From assembly GCA_027296925.1 (NCBI GenBank), contig JAPUIP010000157.1:1-11350 (forward strand): a stretch of DNA of 11,350 nt, written 5' to 3'. Made by a program: the position numbers and the translations under genes. Positions 1 through 6,862 of this stretch are shown piece by piece (the first letter of the stretch is position 1; each line of letters begins with the position of its first letter). The notes beneath the pieces were generated by a model. That model saw only the letters and a list, made by a program, of their open reading frames with translations, was not told the DNA's origin and ran no database searches. Source of the stretch: Candidatus Poribacteria bacterium. GTDB lineage: Bacteria; Poribacteria; WGA-4E; PCPOR2b.

Positions 1-1
1 T

Positions 2-136
2 CCGCTGACACAGGCATTGTATAACTTCTGCCAGGCAAGTCCGCACATGATGTACGACAATATGAACCGCCCTTCGCGCTCATTTTGGCGCGAGTTAATG
101 ACGCGAGTAATTGCCTCTGATGATGAAGACTCGTAA
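2..136 (+). CDS. C-terminal end of an unrecognised protein (partial)
   Basis: The second frame is open from the left edge of the window to a TAA at 134-136 and gives 44 residues ending in FWRELMTRVIASDDEDS. It has an ordinary amino-acid mix with aromatic residues and an acidic tail, which fits a real soluble protein end better than chance readthrough. I do not recognise the family. It lies 65 bases upstream of the aminotransferase on the same strand, and I see no terminator hairpin between them, so the two may be co-transcribed. The start and most of the gene are outside the window. Confidence 0.5.
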   Translation, partial: PLTQALYNFCQASPHMMYDNMNRPSRSFWRELMTRVIASDDEDS

Positions 137-201
137 GTCCATCGCCGTCTAGATGAGCAACGAAGTGCCCGGATGCATCTACTACGGATTGGGGGAATGA
201 C

Positions 202-1323
202 ATGATCGACTGGTATCAATGGCGGAAGCAGTTTCCGGTAACGGAGAAATATATCTATTTGAACCACGCAGGCATTGCGCCGCTGCCATTGCGTGTCCAT
301 CAGGCCATGCAACGCTTTTTAGATGATGCAACCGAAAACGGCGCGGTTAACTCGGACCGTTGGGCGGCGACGGCTGAAACCTGCCGTGAGGCCGCTGCAA
401 AGCTGATTAAAGCGGATGCCAGCGAGGTTGCGTTTATGAAGAACACGACGCAAGGCATCATCATCGCTGCAAACGGAGTCGATTGGCGTGAGGGGGATAA
501 CGTCGTGACGACGGCGGTCGAATTTCCCGCGAATGTGTATCCGTGGTGGAACCTGAAGCGTTACGGCGTGGATACACGGATGGTACCGGCGAGAGAAGGA
601 CGTATCCGCGTCGAAGATATTGAAGCGGCGATTGATGAGCGAACGCGGGTGGTGACGATTAGCCATGTCGAGTTCGCATCCGGATTTCGGAACGATATTG
701 CAGCGATCGGCGAAATCTGCCACGCACGCGGGCTCTGGTTTGTTGTGGACGCCATCCAGAGCGTTGGTGCGATAGACCTGGATGTGAAAGCTTGTGGTAT
801 CGACATCCTGGCGGCGGATGGGCATAAATGGCTGCTTGCGCCCGAAGGCGCGGCAATCTTCTACTGCGCCAGAGAGAAACAGGATAAGCTGATTAATATG
901 AATCTGGGCTGGGCCGGCGTCATCAACGCGAGGGATTACCTGGATTACGATCTGACACCCAATCCAGATGCGACACGGTTTGAGGAGGGGTCATACAACA
1001 GCGTTGGACTGTATGGGCTCGGCGCTGCCATCGAGCTCCTGCTGGAGATTGGCATTCCAAATATAGAGCGGCGGGTCTTGGATCTGACCGACCGGCTCAT
1101 CGAAGGACTACGTTTGAAGGGGTATCGGCTTTTGACGCCGACGGGGGAATCTGAGCGTTCCGGCATTGTCGTGTTCGAAAGTGATCGTTACGCATCGGCC
1201 GAACTGTGTGAACGGCTCAGACGGGAAAATGTGATTGGTGCAGAGCGGGGCGGTGTGCGGCTGTCACCACATTTCTATAATTCAGAAGACGAGATGGATG
1301 GGGTATTGGATCTGCTGCCGTGA
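202..1323 (+). CDS. Class V aminotransferase (PLP enzyme, isopenicillin-N epimerase / NifS-like)
   Basis: A 373-residue fold-type I PLP enzyme. Visible signatures are the phosphate-binding stretch NTTQGI (81-86), E107 before the substrate loop, the cofactor-ring aspartate and glutamine in VVDAIQSVGA (D183, Q186), and the Schiff-base lysine in ADGHKWLLAPEG (K209, preceded by H208). A late arginine in GGVRLSPHFYN (R353) is placed to bind a substrate carboxylate. The persulfide-forming cysteine loop of SufS/IscS (RxGHHCAQP-like) is absent; the equivalent stretch reads LSPHFYN. A cysteine desulfurase role is therefore unlikely, and an epimerase, lyase or aminotransferase acting on an amino acid is more plausible. 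The substrate cannot be told. ATG 202 follows a GGGGGA ribosome-binding site (191-196) at 5 bases. The length is normal for the family. The gene converges on motB. Confidence 0.9.
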   Translation: MIDWYQWRKQFPVTEKYIYLNHAGIAPLPLRVHQAMQRFLDDATENGAVNSDRWAATAETCREAAAKLIKADASEVAFMKNTTQGIIIAANGVDWREGDNVVTTAVEFPANVYPWWNLKRYGVDTRMVPAREGRIRVEDIEAAIDERTRVVTISHVEFASGFRNDIAAIGEICHARGLWFVVDAIQSVGAIDLDVKACGIDILAADGHKWLLAPEGAAIFYCAREKQDKLINMNLGWAGVINARDYLDYDLTPNPDATRFEEGSYNSVGLYGLGAAIELLLEIGIPNIERRVLDLTDRLIEGLRLKGYRLLTPTGESERSGIVVFESDRYASAELCERLRRENVIGAERGGVRLSPHFYNSEDEMDGVLDLLP

Positions 1324-1341
1324 CAAAGAAATTGAAGAGCT

Positions 1342-1368
1342 CGGCACAGGCGGGACAGGCGGCACAGG
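1342..1368. repeat. Three tandem 9-bp units
   Basis: Three adjacent copies of a 9-mer: CGGCACAGG, CGGGACAGG, CGGCACAGG (one substitution in the middle copy). They lie 18 bases after the aminotransferase stop and directly before the convergent-gap hairpin. The repeat is non-coding and probably arose by slippage. Confidence 0.75.
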
Positions 1369-1405
1369 TTGACGATTGAAAATCGAGGATTCATTCAATC
1401 GTCAA
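1369..1405. terminator. Hairpin between convergent genes, candidate bidirectional terminator
   Basis: A perfect 12-bp inverted repeat: TTGACGATTGAA (1369-1380) pairs with TTCAATCGTCAA (1394-1405) around a 13-base loop. It sits in the 110-base gap between the stop of the aminotransferase (1323) and the stop of motB (1434), where a shared terminator is expected. The stem is only moderately GC-rich and neither side has a clean T run, so intrinsic termination may be weak. It could instead be a dispersed repeat. Confidence 0.45.
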
Positions 1406-1433
1406 TAGAAAATATTCAATTCCCCTTAACTCT

Positions 1434-2204
1434 TCAGCCTTTCATCGTTGAGAAAAAAAGGACAACGCGGCGATTTCTGTTACGATTCGCCCGCGTCTGT
1501 TCCGGGTCATTTGGCACGAATTCAGGAAAAACTGCCGGCTTATTGTGAGCGTATCCGGTCACGCGAACCTTGCGCAGAAGCTCCTCCGGAAAACCGATAT
1601 GTTCCAGAAAGCGACGCACATTATTCGCACGCGCGAGGGACAGTTCCCAGTTCGAGGGATATTTGGATCCAGCGCCTGTGGGGAGGGTATCTGAGTGACC
1701 TTGAATCTCAATATAGGAAATCGCCTGGAGTATAGTCGCGCGAAATTGTTCAGGAGAGGATTCAAGGTTCGGTGGTGGATCTAAGATCTGTTTGACAACA
1801 TCAAAGATTAGCCGTTGTGCGCTGCGCGTCAAATTTGCGCTCCCCGGCGGGAAGATCGCTTTTCCCTTATTTTCATTAATTTCGATTTCAATGCCGTTCA
1901 GATATTTTGTGAATTTGACATTCCCTTTGTACTGATCGCTTTTCACACGATTATCCAAGCTCTGAGCAACGCCCTGAATCGCTTCTTTCTTCCTCACCAG
2001 TGCGGGGTTGTAAGTTCCTGTCCTGCCCAGACCTCTCAGGCTATAAATTGCAGCCGCGAAGGTCTCCCTCTCTTTAATCGCGAAAATCGCTGCCAGTACC
2101 ACAAAAAAGCATAAAATAAGGGTAATGACGTCACTGAAGCTGGTTAACCACTCATCTCCACCCTCCTCTTCTTGCGCCATTTGCGGTGGACCGAACGGGT
2201 TCAT
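1434..2204 (-). CDS. motB: MotB-type stator protein (OmpA-like peptidoglycan-binding domain)
   Basis: Peptidoglycan-anchored subunit of an ion-driven stator, 256 residues from ATG 2204. A short cytoplasmic N-terminus leads into one membrane helix, WLTSFSDVITLILCFFVVL (about 19-37), with the ion-carrying aspartate at D25, matching Asp32 of E. coli MotB. The C-terminal OmpA/MotB domain shows IEIQGHSDTLP, SNWELSLARANNVRRFL and the closing NRNRNRRVVLFF. An in-frame ATG at 2237 would add 11 residues, but ATG 2204 is preferred. It is preceded by a strong GGGGGGAGG ribosome-binding site and overlaps the motA stop as ATGA (2204-2201), so translation is probably coupled. It is the third gene of the operon with motA and the cyclic-nucleotide/FliG-like gene. 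ExbD/TolR-type proteins lack this OmpA domain, which favours a MotB assignment. Confidence 0.93.
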   Translation of the reverse strand: MNPFGPPQMAQEEEGGDEWLTSFSDVITLILCFFVVLAAIFAIKERETFAAAIYSLRGLGRTGTYNPALVRKKEAIQGVAQSLDNRVKSDQYKGNVKFTKYLNGIEIEINENKGKAIFPPGSANLTRSAQRLIFDVVKQILDPPPNLESSPEQFRATILQAISYIEIQGHSDTLPTGAGSKYPSNWELSLARANNVRRFLEHIGFPEELLRKVRVTGYAHNKPAVFPEFVPNDPEQTRANRNRNRRVVLFFSTMKG

Positions 2205-3013
2205 TTTGCCTCCCCCCTTTGCTTGATCGATGCCCACTTTCGTGGCGGCAAGAACACCTTGAGTCGATCCTGGACGAGTGTCGGGGGTGTTTTCTCCAGA
2301 ATGAGCAAGGTACCTTCCATGATAATGTTCATGAGAATAACCCGTTCTTCAATCCGTTTCTCAACCTTGAGGGCGATTGGTAGGAAGATCAGATTGCTCA
2401 GCAGGATGCCGTAGAATGTTGTGAGCAGCGCGGTTGCCATACCAGAGCCGAGCGTACTCATCATTTTGGCCGTATCTTCTGGATCTAGCCCTTTCATCAT
2501 GATGATCAATCCGATGAGTGTGCCCACGACACCGAAGGCTGGCGAGAGTTTTGCCATCGTGCGAAAGATCTTCGCCTCCCCCATTTCGCGTTGATAGGTG
2601 TGATTGATCTGATCTGCCATAATTTCGCGAATATCTTCCGCAGAATATCTATCAATCACCATCCGCAGTCCATCTTCGAGAAAGTAGTTCCCAACTTCAT
2701 CCGCCGCGCCTTTCAACCTTGAGGAGCCACGACGCAATGCCTCTCCGGATAGCGCTTCAATCTCATGAATATAGTTGATCACCGGCAATTCATCCCGCGT
2801 AATGGCCAGGCGTAACCCTTTCAGCACGCTCAGCACATCTCGTAACGGATAGGAGATGAAAGTCGCCGCGATAACGCCACCGAGCACAATCAGCAAACTG
2901 TTGCGACTCCAGAACACTAACGCGGAGAGCTGGGATTCTTCGACCTGTAGATAGATAGCCGTAGCTAATACGACGAAACCAACGAGTACGCCAATCAAGG
3001 TGGAAAGGTTCAT
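2201..3013 (-). CDS. motA: MotA-type stator channel subunit
   Basis: Inner-membrane ion-channel subunit of a rotary stator, 270 residues, a normal MotA/PomA length. Four membrane segments are visible (about 4-22, 39-57, 158-177 and 190-215). Between segments two and three lies the cytoplasmic loop that in MotA contacts FliG (about 60-155, including ALRRGSSRLKGAADEVGNYFLEDGLRMVID). The third segment carries SPAFGVVGTLIGLI with the conserved proline P158 (Pro173 in E. coli MotA), and the fourth carries ALLTTFYGILLSNLIFLPIA. ATG 3013 has a GAGGA site 8 bases upstream that overlaps the stop of the preceding gene. The stop overlaps the motB start. The sequence alone does not settle whether the coupling ion is H+ or Na+, or whether the motor is flagellar or another MotAB-driven machine. 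No other motor gene is in the window. Confidence 0.93.
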   Translation of the reverse strand: MNLSTLIGVLVGFVVLATAIYLQVEESQLSALVFWSRNSLLIVLGGVIAATFISYPLRDVLSVLKGLRLAITRDELPVINYIHEIEALSGEALRRGSSRLKGAADEVGNYFLEDGLRMVIDRYSAEDIREIMADQINHTYQREMGEAKIFRTMAKLSPAFGVVGTLIGLIIMMKGLDPEDTAKMMSTLGSGMATALLTTFYGILLSNLIFLPIALKVEKRIEERVILMNIIMEGTLLILEKTPPTLVQDRLKVFLPPRKWASIKQRGEAK

Positions 3014-3024
3014 TTACATTTTCC

Positions 3025-4236
3025 TCACTCTTCACTTTGTGGTTCAGCATCGGCGTCTTCAGCGCCCCTGCTTTTTTTTCCGACGCCTCTGGCCTGTTTC
3101 TCCGCCTCCATCAGATCTCGGGTTTCTTCCAGAAGATCCTCTGTCACTTCCTCAACCTCATCCGCATCCACTTCTTCAATGAGATCCAGTTCCTGTTCAA
3201 CAACCTGTTTAAGCCGCCCAGACAGGTTTGACAACATCTTATCCTTCACCGGTTCCGCCGCAGTCTTCAGCAACTGACAGATTTTATAGAAATCCATCTG
3301 ATTCAGAACGGTGCGCAGGATTGAATTTCTGACATGGACAATATCGTCGAGTGTGTCCAGTTCATCTGCTGAAATGCGTTTCCGCTTCGCTTCAAAGAAT
3401 GACGGACCGACCTCCTCGGCCCACTTCAGGACATCATCGCTTTTGAAGAGCAGGAATTCTTCCGGAAATTGACCTTCGGCGATTTTCTTGTAAATTCGCT
3501 CCCGTTCAACCTCAATCTGTTCAGAGAAATCAAATAGATCAATATATATGGAACGCTGGAACAGACGGCTCGACAACGCACTCCCCAACTCCTGTGACGC
3601 GCGTTCAGCTTTCTCAAGAAAGTGCTCTTCGTCGATGAAACGAATGAATTTATCAGTGGAGGCTTGATTCTCGATAATTTCAATTAGATTGAAGGTCTCC
3701 AGCCGCTCTAAAACGGCTCGGCAGTCGGTGGCATCAATCGATAGAATTCCTCGGACCTGCTCAATCGCCATCGTATAGGGAAGCAAGGTGTTTCCATGTT
3801 CATCGGTGAGATCGGTTAACTCGATATTCTGGTTGGCAGTGAGGGCAAGAATACGACATACGCTGAGAGCCATGTTGTCTGCTTTATCCGGCCGGATTTT
3901 CGTGTTTGCTCGTTTCAGGCGATTGACAAACGTCAGCACTAAGTGCCTGAGGATTGGGTCACCATGCCTTAACACATTCAAGAGGCGAGCACGGCTGATA
4001 TTAATCACTGCTGTTTGCTCGATGGCTCTCGCAGTAGCTGTCCGGGTTTTTGTACCCAGCAGCGCCATCTCCCCAAAGATCTCGCCGGGGCCAAAAACAT
4101 CGATGAGGATCTCCTTATCTCCCTGTCGTATAATGATCTCTACCTGGCCGGATTTGATAATATGAGCGGAAGTGCCTGCGGTACCTTCCTCGAAAAAGAC
4201 GTGCCCTGCTGGGTAGCGATGGCTAGAATAGTACAT
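3025..4236 (-). CDS. Cyclic-nucleotide-binding, winged-helix protein with a FliG C-terminal-like domain
   Basis: 403 residues, first gene of the motAB operon. Residues about 1-110 form a CAP_ED domain: the phosphate-binding cassette reads FGEMALLGTKTRTATARA with E56, R65 and T66 in the ligand-contact positions, so cNMP binding looks possible. Residues about 120-210 resemble the CRP winged helix (IEQVRGILSIDATDCRAVLERLETFNLIEII). After a linker, residues about 300-378 align with the FliG C-terminal domain: LLKTAAEPVKDKMLSNLSGR and the following helix match E. coli ALKGAEQPLREKFLRNMSQR from memory, and K324, R341 and E349 fall on Lys264, Arg281 and Asp289. FliG N and M domains are missing. The tail (379-403) is charged and probably disordered. 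ATG 4236 is the first ATG after an in-frame TAA; AGGAG lies 12 bases upstream. Inferred role: a signal-responsive protein that docks on MotA, or a transcription factor with a motor-interaction domain. The FliG homology is my own alignment. Confidence 0.8.
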   Translation of the reverse strand: MYYSSHRYPAGHVFFEEGTAGTSAHIIKSGQVEIIIRQGDKEILIDVFGPGEIFGEMALLGTKTRTATARAIEQTAVINISRARLLNVLRHGDPILRHLVLTFVNRLKRANTKIRPDKADNMALSVCRILALTANQNIELTDLTDEHGNTLLPYTMAIEQVRGILSIDATDCRAVLERLETFNLIEIIENQASTDKFIRFIDEEHFLEKAERASQELGSALSSRLFQRSIYIDLFDFSEQIEVERERIYKKIAEGQFPEEFLLFKSDDVLKWAEEVGPSFFEAKRKRISADELDTLDDIVHVRNSILRTVLNQMDFYKICQLLKTAAEPVKDKMLSNLSGRLKQVVEQELDLIEEVDADEVEEVTEDLLEETRDLMEAEKQARGVGKKSRGAEDADAEPQSEE

Positions 4237-4284
4237 CGAATTGATCGACTCCTGAGAGGTTTGTTAATAAGTAAGTTTTAACTT

Positions 4285-4403
4285 GACTTTGTCACATTAG
4301 AAATTCGACCCAGTTGTAGAGGCACAGCATGCTGTGCTCCTACGGCGGGAGGGTATTATCGAATCCAGTCAAGCTCATGATCAGTCGGAAATGTGACAAA
4401 GTC
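4285..4403. mobile_element. MITE-like inverted-repeat element
   Basis: A 119-bp segment bounded by perfect 14-bp inverted repeats: GACTTTGTCACATT (4285-4298) and AATGTGACAAAGTC (4390-4403). It has no coding capacity and holds an internal near-palindrome (4316-4343). The outer repeats could extend a few bases with one gap. I see no clear target-site duplication. The left end lies only 48 bases from the start codon of the cyclic-nucleotide/FliG-like gene, so its arms may affect expression of the motor operon. Alternatives are an extended operator pair or a large structured leader element. Confidence 0.5.
4316..4343. repeat. REP-like palindrome with GTAG/CTAC ends
   Basis: The core GCACAGCATGCTGTGC (4322-4337) is a perfect 16-bp palindrome. 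It is flanked by GTAG (4316-4319) and CTAC (4340-4343), giving a 28-base hairpin unit with one G-T and one mismatch at the shoulders. Its form resembles dispersed GTAGGRGCACRGC-type intergenic repeats of several environmental bacteria. The heptamer CTCCTAC at 4337-4343 recurs in the inverted repeat at 10617-10701. Confidence 0.7.
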
Positions 4404-4700
4404 GAATTACTCATCACAGTGCTTTCCGCAACAAAGTATCGATTTCTATCGTGGGGCAAAGCATACCCGACCAACAAATGTTGAGTTCAGAAAGAAAATC
4501 AGTTGGGCCGCATCTGCATTTCGTCGGACTCAGCCTTGATGTCAAATTATAGCAATCTTTCTGATGAAGATCTATCAGGTGCAGGCCTTATTTTCCCATT
4601 GAGTATGCCCCAATTTTTTCAGTGCTCACCGAAACGGGATGGCAGCGTTTATCGAAAGACTGATGGGTTAGAATGCGCCGCAGATTCAGGGATTTTTCAG

Positions 4701-4729
4701 TTGGCAACCCCTACCACTTATGATAGAAT
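4701..4729 (+). promoter_or_regulatory. Sigma70-type promoter of the lipoprotein gene
   Basis: TTGGCA (4701-4706), a 17-base spacer, then TAGAAT (4724-4729). Each hexamer differs from consensus at one position. Transcription would start near 4736, leaving a leader of about 60 bases before the lipoprotein gene. A small CCCC/GGGG hairpin can form in that leader. Confidence 0.6.
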
Positions 4730-4800
4730 ATGATTCGCCCCGGTCAGATGGGGTTTGAAGTTCCGTTCTGCAAATCCTTGTACCTTAGGAGACATTGAAT

Positions 4801-6111
4801 TTGATCCACCTACGTATTATCCCAGAGCAATGGGGGAAACACGAGGGGAAACAGCCTGCCTGTCGCCGGAAGGTTGTTTCTTATTTATGCCTATTTCTGG
4901 TGTGGACTGGGTATTTCGTTGGCTGCACCCCGCCCGGCGGAAACCGCGACATCCCGCAGATTCAGATGACCATCCGCAACACCTTGCCCATCAAGCGCGA
5001 GCACGTGCCGATTGTGCTGTCTCTCGCCGAACTCAAGCAGATTGCGCCGGATTTTTCCCTTGACGCCTACTTGGTCGTTTCAGGGGAACCACCCATTGAA
5101 ATCCACAGTCAAGCGGACGATATGAACTATGACAGTCAAAGGGATGAACTGGTTTTTCTCGTAGACCTCGAGCCCCAGGAGACAAAGAACATCTCCATTC
5201 GATATTCTCCCGATAGCCAGATGGCTGTCACGCTCGAATTTACAAGGCGTACCCGGGCGGGAATCTTTCCGGAGTTGGACGGATTTGCTGCCTTAGAATC
5301 GGAATTAATCGCCTATCTCTTTCACCCGAACGGTTCAATCCGTGCGCATGGTAAGAGAACGCAGGGGCTATTCATTGACCAATGGGTTCATCAGGATGCT
5401 GCCCCTTCGGATTCAAGTGAGGACATGATGACGCCGCTGACGACAGCAGATGGCTTGATTGGTGAAGGTGGCTTCGTGCTTTGGGATACCGCTAACCAAA
5501 AGCCAATTCCCCTTGACAGGGCAAAAGATTATGTGCGCATCCTTGCCGACGGACCGGTTCGTTCCGTTGTCCAGCGAATCATCCCTGATTTGCAGTTGCG
5601 GTCAGATCGGTCGATTTCCTTAACGTCAACGTTTTCAATCTACGGCGGACATCGATGGGGACAACACCGTATCAAAGTTCAAGGCTTAGACGGCCCATAT
5701 CGCATTGCTATCGGTGTACCGAATCGTAGAATAGATCCAGATAGAAATGAGAAAGAAGGCTGGCTAGCGGTCTGGGATGAACGAGCAGATGCCTCTCCAT
5801 CAGGCTTCGGCATGATCTACCCGGTGGATGGGTTCGATGCTTTTCAGGATGTGCTTACGCTGGATTCGGGCGAGTCATCTCTGGTGTGGATGAATCCAGA
5901 TGAAAACGGTGAAGTTTTCTATCGATTTGTCTCAGTTTGGGGGGAAGGGGAAAATGGTATCCAAACCAGGGAGGCGTTCAAGCAGTTCATGCGGGTGACA
6001 GCGACAGAGATCCGAACCCCTCCGGTGATCGAGTTCCTACAACAGCAACCAGAAAAACAACAGGAGCCAGAAAAGTCAGGAAATGACGAAGAACAAGTGC
6101 AGGAAGGATAG
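4801..6111 (+). CDS. Putative lipoprotein, DUF4861-like
   Basis: The frame begins with TTG at 4795 and has a second in-frame TTG at 4801. AGGAG at 4787-4791 is 3 bases from the first and 9 from the second, so 4801 is preferred (436 residues). No ATG precedes the signal sequence. Counting from 4795, RRK (24-26) is followed by a hydrophobic stretch (about 27-43) ending FVGC, with C44 as a possible lipidated cysteine; the lipobox is imperfect (F at -3). The mature part is a beta-rich secreted-type domain: IRNTLPIKREHVPIVLSLAEL, QADDMNYDSQRDELVFLVDLEPQE, then a long part with GPVRSVVQRI and STFSIYGGHRWGQHRIKVQG. It ends in a Glu/Gln-rich low-complexity tail. This resembles DUF4861 proteins, which often accompany glycan-use genes; the function is unknown. 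The gene is driven by the promoter at 4701-4729 and followed 93 bases later by the TPP gene. Confidence 0.72.
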   Translation: MIHLRIIPEQWGKHEGKQPACRRKVVSYLCLFLVWTGYFVGCTPPGGNRDIPQIQMTIRNTLPIKREHVPIVLSLAELKQIAPDFSLDAYLVVSGEPPIEIHSQADDMNYDSQRDELVFLVDLEPQETKNISIRYSPDSQMAVTLEFTRRTRAGIFPELDGFAALESELIAYLFHPNGSIRAHGKRTQGLFIDQWVHQDAAPSDSSEDMMTPLTTADGLIGEGGFVLWDTANQKPIPLDRAKDYVRILADGPVRSVVQRIIPDLQLRSDRSISLTSTFSIYGGHRWGQHRIKVQGLDGPYRIAIGVPNRRIDPDRNEKEGWLAVWDERADASPSGFGMIYPVDGFDAFQDVLTLDSGESSLVWMNPDENGEVFYRFVSVWGEGENGIQTREAFKQFMRVTATEIRTPPVIEFLQQQPEKQQEPEKSGNDEEQVQEG

Positions 6112-6204
6112 GAAGAGGGAACGGAAGCATTTCACATTGCATGCCGCAGTCCGTACGCAATACACATCGCGATTTACGCAGTAAAATGTTGGAAGGAGTC
6201 AAAG

Positions 6205-6804
6205 ATGCTCAATAAAGAGGAATGTCTGAAAATCATTGCGAAGCACCGCACTGATGAAACCGCCATCACGACAATGGGAACAGTTATCCCCTGGGCGGAG
6301 ATTTCAGATCACCCACTGGATTATGCCTCCGTTGGAAGTGGAATGGGGCATGCGGCGGATTTCGGGTTAGGAATTGCGCTGGCAAGACCGGACAAAAGCG
6401 TGCTGGTGCTCAACGGGGACGGCAGCATGCTGATGTGTTTGGGAACACTCGCCACCATTACCGGGCTGGAGAAGCCAGCGCGTAACTACTACCTTTTCGT
6501 CTGTGATAATGGAACGTACGAGGTGACCGGAAATCAGCCGGTTCCCGGCGGAAAGGGTTTTAGTTTTGCGGCTATCGCCCGTGGCGCGGGGTTCGAGAAG
6601 TGTTATGAATTTGACCAACCGGATACCCTCGATGCGTCGCTTCCATCGATTCTTACTGAGGAGGGACCGGTATTCATCACCCTGAAGATTGCTCCTGCCA
6701 CGGAGCCACCGCCAAACCGGCGTCTGGAAAACCCGGCGCGTTACTTACGTGGGACACTCGCAGAATCAACGCACGAATTGCGGCAGGCGTTACGTGAAAA
6801 TTGA
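6205..6804 (+). CDS. TPP-binding enzyme subunit (sulfopyruvate / phosphonopyruvate decarboxylase beta-type)
   Basis: 199 residues corresponding to only the C-terminal TPP-binding domain of thiamine-diphosphate enzymes. The cofactor motif is clear: GDG at 71-73 and, 30 residues after D72, N102 in CDNGTYEVTG, which with Mg2+ hold the diphosphate. VGSGMGHAADFGLGIALARPDKSVLVLNGDG is typical of the small-subunit type seen in ComE (sulfopyruvate decarboxylase beta) and of the C-terminal half of phosphonopyruvate decarboxylase. The partner PYR domain, which supplies the catalytic glutamate, is not encoded on either side, so this polypeptide should not be active alone. ATG 6205 follows AAGGAG (6193-6198) at 6 bases. 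It may be co-transcribed with the upstream lipoprotein gene. It ends 58 bases from the convergent sulfatase-like gene; no hairpin is evident between them. The substrate is uncertain. Confidence 0.85.
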   Translation: MLNKEECLKIIAKHRTDETAITTMGTVIPWAEISDHPLDYASVGSGMGHAADFGLGIALARPDKSVLVLNGDGSMLMCLGTLATITGLEKPARNYYLFVCDNGTYEVTGNQPVPGGKGFSFAAIARGAGFEKCYEFDQPDTLDASLPSILTEEGPVFITLKIAPATEPPPNRRLENPARYLRGTLAESTHELRQALREN

Positions 6805-6862
6805 CCCGACTGCGAAAACACAATCACCGAAACCCTCTATCGACGCCGGTGTGCCTCTGTAC

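Larger units (their letters stand above)
4237..4794. other. Gene-free divergent region between the motor operon and the lipoprotein gene
   Basis: About 560 bases with no convincing gene. The half near the motor operon is taken up by an inverted-repeat element (4285-4403). The far end carries a sigma70-type promoter for the lipoprotein gene (4701-4729). For the leftward motor operon I see a -35-like GTGACA on the minus strand (plus-strand TGTCAC, 4290-4295) inside the left arm of the element, but no good -10, so its promoter is unresolved. I recognise nothing in 4404-4700. A short open frame there (4503-4733) lacks a ribosome-binding site and has no family resemblance. Confidence 0.6.

Noticed and set aside
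2205..2237. Longer motB start at ATG 2237
   Set aside because: ATG 2204 has a strong GGGGGGAGG site and the ATGA overlap with motA; the extra residues would be translated from inside that ribosome-binding site.
1434..4236. Zorya-type anti-phage system (ZorA/ZorB are MotA/MotB-like)
   Set aside because: MotA has ordinary length without the long ZorA coiled-coil tail, and no ZorC, ZorD or ZorE gene (helicase or nuclease) adjoins.
4503..4733. 76-residue open frame in the gene-free region
   Set aside because: There is no ribosome-binding site and no family resemblance. Its end overlaps the promoter of the lipoprotein gene.
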